NCBI GenBank assembly: GCA_044221555.1
Contig: JBGAOY010000019.1
Location: forward strand, 1-64,000
DNA length: 64,000 nucleotides
Direction of reading: 5' to 3'
From: JAEUJM01 sp044221555
GTDB taxonomy: Bacteria > Actinomycetota > Acidimicrobiia > Acidimicrobiales > DATDAH01
The first letter of the stretch is position 1. Each line of letters opens with the position of its first letter. Of the stretch, positions 25,797-34,439 are shown piece by piece. The translations under genes and the position numbers were made by a program. Under the pieces are notes generated by a model that did no database searches, was not told the origin of the DNA, and saw nothing but the letters and a program-made list of their open reading frames with translations.

Positions 25797-26270
25797 TCAG
25801 TGCAGGATGACGACCGCCGCGCCGACCGCCGCGGTGTTGACACTGATCACGAGCGTGGCGATCCCGATGATCAGGTGCACCGTCTGGCGGTGCGCCTCGG
25901 CCAACTGATGTTCAACGTGGGTGCGGTGCTCGGCCATCTCGGATCGCACCGCGGCGAACCCCTGCTGCATCTCGGATCGCACCGCGGCGAACCCCTGCTG
26001 CATCTCGGATCGCACCGCGGCGAACTCGCTGGTCATCTCGGATCGGACGGCGGCGAACTCCTCCCGCGTCTCGGCGCGCGCGGCGGCGAACTCGGCCGCC
26101 GTCTCGGCGCGGAAGGTCGCGAACTCGGCCCGCATGTGATCGCGGGTGATGGGCTCGTCCATGTCGCGTGCCGGGAACTGGGCCAGCAAGTCGTCCACCA
26201 CCTCCTCGTCACCGACGATGGGGCTCAGCTTGTCGAACAGGGTGCTGCGGGACTTCGCCTTCAGCGCCAT
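25797..26270 (-). CDS. coiled-coil protein with C-terminal membrane anchor, paralogue of 129-719
   Basis: A 157-residue protein. The head (residues 1-45, with FPARDMDEPITRDHMR) matches that of the protein at 129-719. Residues 45-120 are a helical rod of 11-residue units (FAAVRSEMQQG type, two exact DNA copies), followed by one hydrophobic C-terminal segment. A GAGAGG ribosome site stands seven bases before ATG. It lies directly upstream of the RTX array, so a role in assembling or anchoring those proteins is possible but unproven. Confidence 0.75.
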   Translation of the reverse strand: MALKAKSRSTLFDKLSPIVGDEEVVDDLLAQFPARDMDEPITRDHMRAEFATFRAETAAEFAAARAETREEFAAVRSEMTSEFAAVRSEMQQGFAAVRSEMQQGFAAVRSEMAEHRTHVEHQLAEAHRQTVHLIIGIATLVISVNTAAVGAAVVILH

Positions 26271-26362
26271 TGCGGTACCTCTCGGGACGCGTGGGGGTCG
26301 TGAAGGGAAGTGCCCGAAGCGTACCGGCGCCGCGCGGTGCTGTCATCGGCCAGACTCGGACC

Positions 26363-26524
26363 ATGAGCCAGTGGCGTGACGACGGCGTGTCCGCCGACGA
26401 CTACGACGAGGACGCGCCGCTGCGCCGGACCTGGGGGCCGGGCATGGTGGCGCTGGCGTGGCTGGTCGTCGTGGCGATGTTCGGCTCGGCGGTCGCCGCG
26501 TTCGTGGTGCTGGTGTTCGGCTGA
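26363..26524 (+). CDS. small single-pass membrane protein
   Basis: A 53-residue protein with an acidic N-terminus and one membrane segment (residues about 29-52, MVALAWLVVVAMFGSAVAAF). CAGACT lies six bases before ATG, matching leaderless starts nearby. Its TGA overlaps the ATG of the carboxylase (TGATG), so translation is probably coupled. No family is recognised. Confidence 0.6.
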   Translation: MSQWRDDGVSADDYDEDAPLRRTWGPGMVALAWLVVVAMFGSAVAAFVVLVFG

Positions 26525-28407
26525 TGGAACCGGGCACCGCGGTGGTCAGCCCGCTGCAGGCGACGGTAGTGGCGCTGCCCGTGGCCTCAGGCGACCTGGT
26601 GGAGCCGGGCACGATCGTGGCGGTGCTCGAGTCGATGAAGATGGAGCACCCGGTGCCGGCCGCGGTCGCCGGCGTGGTGGGCGCCGTCAGCGTGGGGGTG
26701 GGCGACCTGGTGCAGGCCGGCGACCCGCTGATCACCGTCGTCCCGGGTGCAGCCGCGCCAGGGCCGCCGGATCATGCATCCGGTCCGGCCGGACCGGCCC
26801 GTCCGGCCGCCACGGCGGCGGGTGGGGACCAGGGTGAGGGGGATCGGGTCGCTCCCGGGCTGCGGCCGGATCTGGCCGAGGTGCTCGAGCGCCAACGGAT
26901 GGCCACGAGCGACGAAGTCCGCCCCGACGCCGTGGCCAAGCGCCACGGCCGTGGCCACCGCACGGCCCGGCAGAACCTCGACGACCTGGTCGACCCCGGG
27001 TCGTTCGAGGAGTACGGCTCGCTCGTCATCGCGGCCCAGCGCAGTCGCCGCCCGCTCGACGAGCTGATCCAGCGCACGCCGGCCGACGGGCTCATCGGTG
27101 GCGTCGCCCGGGTGAACGGCCGTCGCTGCGCGGTCGTCTCCTACGACTACATGGTGCTGGCCGGCACCCAGGGCCAGCAGAACCACCGCAAGAAGGATCG
27201 CCTGTTCGAGCTCGTCGAGCGCCTGCGCCTGCCGGTCGTCCTCTTCGCCGAGGGTGGAGGTGGACGGCCCGGCGACACCGACTCGCCTGTGGTGGCCGGC
27301 CTGGACTGCATGGCGTTCGCGCTGTTCGCCGGCCTCAGCGGCCTGGTGCCCACCATCGGGATCGTCAGCGGGCGGTGCTTCGCCGGCAACGCCGCGCTGC
27401 TCGGCTGCTGCGACGTGATCATCGCCACCACCGACGCCAACATCGGCATGGGTGGGCCGGCCATGATCGAGGGTGGCGGCCTGGGATCCTTCCCGCCGGA
27501 GGCGGTCGGCCCCGTGTCGGTGCAGGCCCCCAACGGGGTGGTCGACGTGGTGGTGGCCGACGAGGTCGAGGCCGTCGCCGTGGCCAAGCGCTACCTCGCC
27601 TACTTCCCCACCGAGGGAGACGGCGAGCTGGCCGGATGGGACTGTGCCGACCAGGACCGGCTGCGGGGGCTCATCCCCGAGAACCGCCGCCGGGTCTACG
27701 ACGTGCGCGAGGTGCTCACCACGCTCGCCGACACCGACTCGGTGCTCGAGCTCCGGGCCCAGTTCGGGGTCGGCATCGTCACCGCGCTGGTGCGGATCGA
27801 GGGTCGCCCGCTCGGTGTCGTGGCCAACAACCCGCTGCACCTGGGCGGCGCCATCGACGCCGACGCCGCCGACAAGGCCGCCCGGTTCCTGCAGCTCTGC
27901 GACGCGTTCGACCTGCCGGTGCTCTTCCTGTGCGACACCCCGGGCTTCCTGGTCGGGCCCGAGGCCGAGGAGCAGGCCCAGGTGCGCCACTTCAGCCGCC
28001 TGTTCGTCACGGGGGCGGGCCTCACCGTGCCCTTCTTCACCATCGTGCTGCGCAAGGGCTACGGCCTGGGCGCCCAGGCCATGGCCGGGGGCAGCTTCCA
28101 CCGGCCGCTGTTCACCGTGGCCTGGCCCAGCGGCGAGTTCGGCGGCATGGGCCTCGAGGGTGCGGTGCAACTGGGCTTTCGCCGCGAGCTCGAGGCCATC
28201 GCCGACCCCGACGAGCGCCGGGCCGAGTTCGACCGTCTCGTGGCCCGGGCCTACGAGCACGGCAAGGCCCTGAACATGGCCACCCACTTCGAGATCGACG
28301 ACGTCATCGACCCCGCCCACTCGCGGCGGCGCATCGTCAACACCCTCCGCTCGTGCCCGCCGCCCCCGCCCCGAACGACCCGGAAGCACCCCGTCGACCC
28401 CTGGTAG
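26524..28407 (+). CDS. acyl-CoA carboxylase carboxyltransferase with N-terminal biotinyl domain
   Basis: A 627-residue protein. Residues 1-75 are a biotinyl domain with ESMKMEH; Lys39 should be biotinylated. A 35-residue Pro/Ala/Gly linker follows, and residues about 110-615 are a two-lobed carboxyltransferase beta/alpha pair (VVSYDYMVLAGTQGQQNHRK, GGGGRPGDTD, GIVSGRCFAGNAA, FLCDTPGF, MAGGSF). The family transfers carboxyl from biotin to an acyl-CoA. Most actinobacterial carboxylases put biotin on the alpha subunit, so this order is unusual. No biotin carboxylase gene is next to it. It overlaps the small membrane gene by one base pair of codons (TGATG). Confidence 0.88.
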   Translation: MEPGTAVVSPLQATVVALPVASGDLVEPGTIVAVLESMKMEHPVPAAVAGVVGAVSVGVGDLVQAGDPLITVVPGAAAPGPPDHASGPAGPARPAATAAGGDQGEGDRVAPGLRPDLAEVLERQRMATSDEVRPDAVAKRHGRGHRTARQNLDDLVDPGSFEEYGSLVIAAQRSRRPLDELIQRTPADGLIGGVARVNGRRCAVVSYDYMVLAGTQGQQNHRKKDRLFELVERLRLPVVLFAEGGGGRPGDTDSPVVAGLDCMAFALFAGLSGLVPTIGIVSGRCFAGNAALLGCCDVIIATTDANIGMGGPAMIEGGGLGSFPPEAVGPVSVQAPNGVVDVVVADEVEAVAVAKRYLAYFPTEGDGELAGWDCADQDRLRGLIPENRRRVYDVREVLTTLADTDSVLELRAQFGVGIVTALVRIEGRPLGVVANNPLHLGGAIDADAADKAARFLQLCDAFDLPVLFLCDTPGFLVGPEAEEQAQVRHFSRLFVTGAGLTVPFFTIVLRKGYGLGAQAMAGGSFHRPLFTVAWPSGEFGGMGLEGAVQLGFRRELEAIADPDERRAEFDRLVARAYEHGKALNMATHFEIDDVIDPAHSRRRIVNTLRSCPPPPPRTTRKHPVDPW

Positions 28408-28479
28408 GTGCGGTCGCGACCGCTCCTCCGGCTCGGCGCTCCGCCGACCCCGTGATCGCGGTGTCGTCGCGGGCCAGCG

Positions 28480-29199
28480 TCAGGTCTGGACGCCCATGGT
28501 GATCGTGCCCTTGTAGCCGCCACCGGCGGGCCGGGTGATGGCGAGCTTGGTCTGGTCGCCGTGGGACCCGTTGTAGATCCCGTCCTGGTGGTTGGCCACC
28601 CGGTTCCCGGTGTGGCGGTAGCGGGCCTGGGCGTACACCTGGTTGCTCACCCGCTGGGGGAAGTAGAGCTGGCCCGTGTGGACCGCATCGCCGCCGACGT
28701 GGACCTTGACGTGGATGTGGGCGCACCGGCCGGGGTACCAGCCCGGGTAGGTGGTGACGAAGCGCACCAGCCCCGACGCATCGGTGACCTGCCCGCCGCG
28801 CAGGAAGGTGTGGTTCGAGGTGGTGGCACCGAACCCCGAGTAGTTGCCCTGCCGATCGGCGTGCCAGATCTCCACCGTCGCCCCTTCGATCGGCTCGCAG
28901 GTGGTGGCGTCGACCACGCCCAGCACGAGTCGCAGCACCTCGCCGCCGCGCCCTTCACGGATGTCGCGCCGGATGGCCTCGTCCGCGAGGTAGTACGGGC
29001 CCTGGGTGGCCTCGGGGGTGAGCACGCAGGTCGCCCCGCGGCTGGCCCCGATGGCGCCGTCGCCGTCGACGGTGGTGGGCTGTGCTCCGGCCAGGTCGAC
29101 GAGCGGCCTGAGGCCGCCGAGCGCGACGGTGGCCCCGGCCGCGCCGGCCAGGCCGAGCATCCTGCGTCGGGTCAGCGCAGGGGTGGGTTCATCGCTCAT
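28480..29199 (-). CDS. TAT-exported intradiol ring-cleavage dioxygenase
   Basis: A 239-residue protein. RRR at residues 11-13 and a hydrophobic core form a TAT signal. The intradiol dioxygenase domain follows (TQGPYYLADE, VEIWHADRQGNYSG). The usual Tyr, Tyr, His, His iron ligands can be placed in the GPYY, PGWYPGRCAHIHVKV segments. Members cleave catechol-type rings with non-haem iron(III); secreted ones act on unknown aromatics. ATG at 29199 has CACACT six bases upstream; an earlier in-frame ATG is less likely. Confidence 0.85.
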   Translation of the reverse strand: MSDEPTPALTRRRMLGLAGAAGATVALGGLRPLVDLAGAQPTTVDGDGAIGASRGATCVLTPEATQGPYYLADEAIRRDIREGRGGEVLRLVLGVVDATTCEPIEGATVEIWHADRQGNYSGFGATTSNHTFLRGGQVTDASGLVRFVTTYPGWYPGRCAHIHVKVHVGGDAVHTGQLYFPQRVSNQVYAQARYRHTGNRVANHQDGIYNGSHGDQTKLAITRPAGGGYKGTITMGVQT

Positions 29200-29289
29200 G
29201 GGAGAAGTGTGGCGCACGCACCGAGTGGAGCCCTGGCGGGTGGGCCCCGACGGGCCTGCAGGTCACACCGTCCGGCGTCGGGCCGTTCG

Positions 29290-30479
29290 TCAGGCCATGA
29301 GCTCGCGTTCGAGCGGCGTGGGGAACCGCCCCTTCACCCGGACCTGGCCCAGCCAGGTCCGGACCTCGGCCGCCTGTGGTCGATCGCGGCCACGGCCTCG
29401 GTGCCCACGTCGTCGAGCAGGCGGACGACCACCTCGCCGTCGGGGCGCTGCGCCCACCCGCCGACGACACGGCCGTCGCACCAGATGGTGGGGCCGACGT
29501 TGCCGTTGCGGTCGAACAGCCGCGGGCGGTGGGGCCCGAGGTACCAGTCCCGCCCCGCCCAGCCCATGGGAGTGGGGTCGAGCGCCGGCAGCAGGGCCAC
29601 CCACGGCTCCGGGGCGGCCACCGGCGCGGCGTCGTCGGCCAGCAGCAGGCCCGGGGCACCGTCACCGTCGCCCCTCCCGTCCAGCGCGACCTCGGCGAGG
29701 TCGAGGCCGGCCAGCGCCTGTCGCGTGTCGCGCTTGGTCCAGCCCGTCCACCACGTGAGGTCGGCCTCGGTGGCGGGGCCGAAGGTGTGGAGCCAGCGCC
29801 GCACCAACTCGACGCGGGCATGGTCGGCCGGCCACGGGTCGGGAGGCGCGGCCAACCACCGATCCGTCGCCACCCACTCGTACTGGCTGCTGATCAGCGA
29901 CCCCCGAGGCCGACCCCGGACGATGTGGCCCTCGGCAGAGAGGATGGTGAGGACCCGGGTGGTGATGCTGGTCGACCCGCCCCACGACCGGCCTTCGCCG
30001 TAGGTGAGCTGGTGCCGCAGCGCGGGGACGGCCGCCGACACCTGGGTGCCGGTGGCGGGACCGCGGGCTTCGAGCGCGGCCAGCGTGTCGGCCAGCACGC
30101 CGTCGAGCCACGCCTCGGCCGTGTCGCCCAACTCGCTCTTCGACAGCTCGGTCACGAGCCGGCGGCGCTGCTGGGCGGCGATGGCGTCGGTGCACGCGGC
30201 CTGGAGCACCGGGACCAGGTCGAGCGGCACCACGAACATCGTGCGGCGCATGGCCAGCACCTTGAGCAGGCTGCGATCGTCGTAGAGGGCCGTCTCGATG
30301 TCGCCCACCGTGACGCCGGGGCATCGCGCCCGCAGTGACAGGTACACCGTCGCGGGATCGGTGGCGTGCAGGCCCACCAGCCCCCCGGCCACGGCCACGA
30401 TGCCTTGGCTAAGGTCTCCGGCGAGGAACTGGCGTCGTCCGAGTCGGGCCCGGCGTTCATCGTCGTCCAGCCGTCGCAC
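29290..30479 (-). pseudogene. winged-helix DNA-binding protein, frameshifted near its end
   Basis: The main frame from GTG at 30479 encodes about 370 residues of the HTH_42 winged-helix family (LGRRQFLAG start, GLVGLHATDPATVYLSLRAR, WVALLPALDPTPMGW). Near 29375 it runs into a nonsense tail ending at 29334. The next frame supplies the expected family C-terminus, AAEVRTWLGQVRVKGRFPTP, LEREL, ending at 29290. Adding one base at about 29375-29379 would restore the full protein. This is either a real frameshift or a sequencing error. CAGGAT lies six bases before the GTG. Function in the family is poorly known, possibly DNA repair or regulation. Confidence 0.75.
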
Positions 30480-30533
30480 GGCTCGATCCTGGCAGGTCCT
30501 CAGGGGGTCGGTGCGTTGGACCGATGGGGTGAG

Positions 30534-32975
30534 GTGTCGACGGAATCGGCGACGGTGGCCCAGTCGCGCGCCGAGGGGATGGCCCACCTCGAGCAATTGG
30601 CGGCCGGACTCACCCGGCCCCGCGTGTACGCGGTCGATCCGGCCACCATGCTCGAGGTGGCGGCGCCCCCGGCCCTGGCCGCGGTGATCCCCGAGCGGAT
30701 CGACTTCCTGGTCGCCGACCTCGAGCCGGCCGATCAACCGCTGGCCATCACCTGCTTCGAGGAGGCCTGCCGACTCGGCACCGCGCAGGTCAGCGTGCGG
30801 TTCAAGGGCGACCAGGAGCCGACGCTGTTCAGCATCGTCGACCTGTCGAGCGACATCGGTGTGCTGGCGTACATCTTCTCGGCCGATGCCGCGTCCGTCG
30901 GGCCGACGCCCGAATCGCCCCCCGTGGCTGACGCCGACGCCGACGCCAGCGCCTCGGTCGTCATCACACCCGGCGGCAAGATCGTCGAGGTCTACGGCGC
31001 CATCCCCGGGGTGTTGGACGACCGGACCCCCGAGCTGTTGGGCGCCTCGTTGGCCGCGTTCATCCATCCCGACGATGCCGCCGAGGCCCTCGTCGCCTTC
31101 GCCGGCGCGCTGCGCGACCACCGCATGGGCCGGCGCCTCCGGGCCCGGCTGCGCACCCACGACGGCGCCTGGCGCTGGCTGGAGGCGACCCTGTTCGCGG
31201 GGACGCCGAGCACCGACGGCGAGGTGTTCGTCAGCTGCTCCCTCACCGATGTCGAGGCCGACGTGCGGGCCCGTGCCGCGCTGGCCGAGAGCGAGGATCG
31301 GTTCCGCATGCTCGCCGAGTCGATCCCGATCGGGGTGTTCGGCGCCGACGGCACCGGGCGCATCCGCTACGCCAACGAGACCTTCCGCGCCATCACCGGC
31401 CTCGACAACGTGGGCGACTGGCTGGCCCTCGCTCATCCCGACGACCGCGACGAGGTGGCCGCCGCCATCGAGCGGTTCGGGGAGGGTGGCGAGGTGCTCG
31501 ACGTGGAGTTGCGCATCCTGCCGCCCGGCGCCGACGACTACCGCACCACCCACGTGCTGGCCCGGGCCCTCCGGGCCGACGACGGCACCCTGGTCGACGT
31601 GGTCGGCTCGATGGAGGACATCACCGACCGCAAGGCCATGCACCTGCGCCTGGCCCACGACGCCTCGCACGACGCCCTCACCGGCCTGGCCAACCGGGCC
31701 CACCTGGTCGCCGAGCTCGAGCGGCGCCTGGCCGCGTCGTTCAGCGGACGCGACCCGTTGGCGGTGCTGTTCGTCGACCTCGACGGCTTCAAGCGGGTGA
31801 ACGACTCGCTGGGCCACACCGCCGGCGACCAGTTGCTGTTGACCTTCGCCCGACGATTGCGCGACCAGGCCCGCACCGGCGACCTGGTCAGCCGGTTCGG
31901 CGGCGACGAGTTCGTCATCGTGGCCGAGCAGACCGGAGGGCCCGACGGGGCCCTCGGGATGGCCCACCGGGTGCTCGAGGCCATCTCGGAGCCGGCCGAC
32001 GTGGGCGGCACCCAGGTGCGGCCGCGCGCCAGCATCGGCGTGGCCCTGGCGGTCGACGCCGACGCCGACCCGGAGACGCTGCTGCGCGACGCCGACGCGG
32101 CCATGTACGAGGCCAAGGCGCGCGGGCCCAACGGGGTGTGGCTGGCGGACGCCGCGGTCCGGGGTCGGGCCGACCGCCGCTTCGGGCTGGAGGCGGCCCT
32201 GGCCGACGCGCTGGTCGCCGACGAGTACCGCCTCGACTACCAGCCCATCGTGTCGCTCGCCACCGGCCAGATCCTCGGCGCCGAGGGTCTCTTCCGCTGG
32301 GACAGCGAGCAGTTCGGGAGCCCGTCGCCCATCGAGATCGTCCCCCTCGCGGAGGAGACGGGCCTGATCCACGCGCTCACCGACTGGACCGTGGGCCGCG
32401 CCGGGCGCGACCTCCACACGCTGCGCGGTGCCCCCGACGTGGCGATGCGCGACAGCTTCCAGCTCGGCATCAACCTGTCGTGCACGCAGCTCAGCTCGCC
32501 CACCTTCGTCGACCGCTACCTGGGCGGCCTCGACGCCCTCGGGCTCGCCGCCGCCGACCTGGTGGTCGAGGTGACCGAGACCGAGTTGGTGGAGGAGTCG
32601 TCGGTGGCCGAGGCGTCGCTCATGGCACTGGCCGCCGCCGGCGCACAGCTGGCGGTGGACGACTTCGGCGCGGGCTACTCGTCGTTCGACTACCTCACCC
32701 GCATGCCCGTCACCTTCCTGAAGATCGACCGGCGCCTCACGCGGGCCCTGCCCACCAACGCCCGGGCCCGTCGCGTGCTGCGGGGCCTGGTGTCGATGTG
32801 CCTCGACATGGGGGTGGCCGTGGTGGCCGAGGGCATCGAGACCGCGGACGAGCGCGACGCGTACCTGGAGATCGGCATCGAGTTCGGCCAGGGCTACCTG
32901 TACGCGCCGGCCCTGCGCATCGAGGCGCTGCTCGCCGCCCTCCGGTCGGGTACCCCCCTTCGCGCCACCACCTGA
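30534..32975 (+). CDS. PAS-GGDEF-EAL cyclic-di-GMP protein
   Basis: An 813-residue cytoplasmic protein if GTG at 30534 is the start; this start is uncertain. Residues about 1-130 are an unrecognised sensor region, 140-380 hold two PAS-like domains, the GGDEF domain has intact R454-F-G-G-D-E-F, and an EAL domain follows. The EAL signature reads EGL (E584), and the other metal and base residues are present (INLS, EVTETE, DDFGAGYSS, LKIDRR, AEGIE, GQGY). GGDEF makes c-di-GMP and EAL degrades it, so both may act. It is divergent from the winged-helix gene; their 5' regions overlap. Confidence 0.88.
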   Translation: MSTESATVAQSRAEGMAHLEQLAAGLTRPRVYAVDPATMLEVAAPPALAAVIPERIDFLVADLEPADQPLAITCFEEACRLGTAQVSVRFKGDQEPTLFSIVDLSSDIGVLAYIFSADAASVGPTPESPPVADADADASASVVITPGGKIVEVYGAIPGVLDDRTPELLGASLAAFIHPDDAAEALVAFAGALRDHRMGRRLRARLRTHDGAWRWLEATLFAGTPSTDGEVFVSCSLTDVEADVRARAALAESEDRFRMLAESIPIGVFGADGTGRIRYANETFRAITGLDNVGDWLALAHPDDRDEVAAAIERFGEGGEVLDVELRILPPGADDYRTTHVLARALRADDGTLVDVVGSMEDITDRKAMHLRLAHDASHDALTGLANRAHLVAELERRLAASFSGRDPLAVLFVDLDGFKRVNDSLGHTAGDQLLLTFARRLRDQARTGDLVSRFGGDEFVIVAEQTGGPDGALGMAHRVLEAISEPADVGGTQVRPRASIGVALAVDADADPETLLRDADAAMYEAKARGPNGVWLADAAVRGRADRRFGLEAALADALVADEYRLDYQPIVSLATGQILGAEGLFRWDSEQFGSPSPIEIVPLAEETGLIHALTDWTVGRAGRDLHTLRGAPDVAMRDSFQLGINLSCTQLSSPTFVDRYLGGLDALGLAAADLVVEVTETELVEESSVAEASLMALAAAGAQLAVDDFGAGYSSFDYLTRMPVTFLKIDRRLTRALPTNARARRVLRGLVSMCLDMGVAVVAEGIETADERDAYLEIGIEFGQGYLYAPALRIEALLAALRSGTPLRATT

Positions 32976-33003
32976 CCCACCTGAGCCACCTGAGCCACCT
33001 GAC
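32969..33003. repeat. CACCTGA 9-bp repeat after the GGDEF-EAL gene
   Basis: Four copies of a 9-bp unit (CCACCTGAG type) begin at the stop codon of the GGDEF-EAL gene and extend into the convergent gap. Its meaning is unknown. Confidence 0.5.
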
Positions 33004-33066
33004 CGACTCACCGGCGGTGCGGCCCGCGCCGCGGCCCGGTGCTCTCGGCTCCAGGCGCCGTCGAGG

Positions 33067-34251
33067 TCAGGCGCGCTCGGCGACCGCCGCGACCGAGTCC
33101 AGCAGCCGGTCGATGTCGTCGGCGTCGTTGTAGCGCACGATGCTGGCCCGAACCGCGCCACCCCGGTCGGTGAGGCCCAGCGCGTCGATCAGCTCGAGGG
33201 CGTACGAGTGGCCGTGCCACACGGCAACTCGGTGCCGGGCCAGGGCCGCGGCCACCTCGGCGGGCGCGCGGTCGGCCACGTTGAAGATCAGGGTGGGGGC
33301 ACGCTCCGTGCCCGCGGTGGGGGCGTAGAGGTCGACGCCGTCGAGCGCCGCCAACCCGCGCTCGAGGCGCTCGAGCAGGCCGGCCTCGTGGGCCAGTGTC
33401 TCGGGGCTGTTGGTCTCGGCCAGGAACGCGGCCGCGCCGATCACGCCGGCGAGCGACTCGAACGCCGGGGTGCCGGTCTCGAAGCGGGGCGGGCCCTGGT
33501 AGTCGGCCGGGCGCACCCGGTAGGGCTCGACGGTGGCGAGCAGCTCGTCGGCCAGCACCAGTGCCCCCACGTGGGGGCCGAACCACTTGTAGGCCGACGA
33601 CATCAGCGAGTCGACGCCCAGTCCTCGGTGGCTGGTGGGCAGGTGGGGGACCCGTGCCACCGCGTCGAGGTGGACGCGCGCGCCGGCGGCGTGGGCCCGC
33701 TCGACGATGCCCGCCAGAGGCGGGACCGCGCCGGTGAGGTTGGAGGCGCCGGTCACCGCCACCCAGCGGACGGGGCCCGCGGACGGGTCGACGAGCAGGG
33801 CGTCGAGGTCGTCGAGCACCAGGTTGCCGGTTCCGGCCACGGGCCAGAGCACCACCTCCGCCCCCCGGTCGGCCGCCATCTGCATCCAGGTGGACACGTT
33901 GGCGTCGTGGTCGAGCTGGGTGCACACGATGCGGTCGCCCGCCTCGATGGTGCGGCCGAGGGCGCGGGTGTAGCCCATCATCAGCGTGGTCGAGTTGGGC
34001 CCGAAAACCACCTGGTCGGGGTCGGCGCCCAACAGGGTGCCCACCGCCTCACGGGCCTGCGCCACCAGCGCGCCGCAGGCGTCGCTGGCCGCGAACGCAC
34101 CACCCAGGTTGCTGGTGGCGGGCGAGCGCAGGAACTCGGCCATCGCCTCGATGGCCAGGTCGACCGGCAGCGTGCCGGCGGCGCCGTCGAGGCGGGCCCA
34201 GCCGTCGGACAGCCCCGGGAACCGGGCGCGGATGCTCGTCGCGGTGCTCAT
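33067..34251 (-). CDS. cysteine desulfurase-like class V aminotransferase
   Basis: A 394-residue fold-type I PLP enzyme of the VC1184-like branch of cysteine desulfurase-like proteins. The cofactor lysine is in SSAYKWFGPHVG; other landmarks are LDGAAGT near the start, NSTTLMM, DHDANVSTW and VHLDAVARVPH. The mobile catalytic Cys of true desulfurases is not evident. Function is uncertain; it may be an aminotransferase or lyase. ATG at 34251 has CATGAT six bases upstream. It is alone, between GGDEF-EAL and a multidrug transporter. Confidence 0.82.
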   Translation of the reverse strand: MSTATSIRARFPGLSDGWARLDGAAGTLPVDLAIEAMAEFLRSPATSNLGGAFAASDACGALVAQAREAVGTLLGADPDQVVFGPNSTTLMMGYTRALGRTIEAGDRIVCTQLDHDANVSTWMQMAADRGAEVVLWPVAGTGNLVLDDLDALLVDPSAGPVRWVAVTGASNLTGAVPPLAGIVERAHAAGARVHLDAVARVPHLPTSHRGLGVDSLMSSAYKWFGPHVGALVLADELLATVEPYRVRPADYQGPPRFETGTPAFESLAGVIGAAAFLAETNSPETLAHEAGLLERLERGLAALDGVDLYAPTAGTERAPTLIFNVADRAPAEVAAALARHRVAVWHGHSYALELIDALGLTDRGGAVRASIVRYNDADDIDRLLDSVAAVAERA

Positions 34252-34439
34252 GGCCAGATCATGCCGTGCGGCGCGCCCGCCGGGCCGCCGACGGTGGCCC
34301 ACGCCAGAACGGCGCCCCGGCCCGGGAGGCCCCGGCCGTCCCGTCGAGGGTCTGGGTGCGGGTGGCCCGACTCGCCTCGTGGGACCGGCCGGCGGTGGCG
34401 GCGACGCTCGGCGGTCCGGCACCGCGGTTGCGCGGTGCG

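Noticed and set aside
19736..25908. Long plus-strand frames across the RTX array
   Set aside because: They are antisense shadows caused by repeats with a period that is a multiple of three in GC-rich DNA; the minus strand has signal peptides, ribosome sites and calcium motifs.
29334..33161. A 1275-codon minus-strand frame covering the GGDEF-EAL gene
   Set aside because: Only its last part (from 30479) encodes the winged-helix protein; the rest is antisense to clear GGDEF and EAL motifs.
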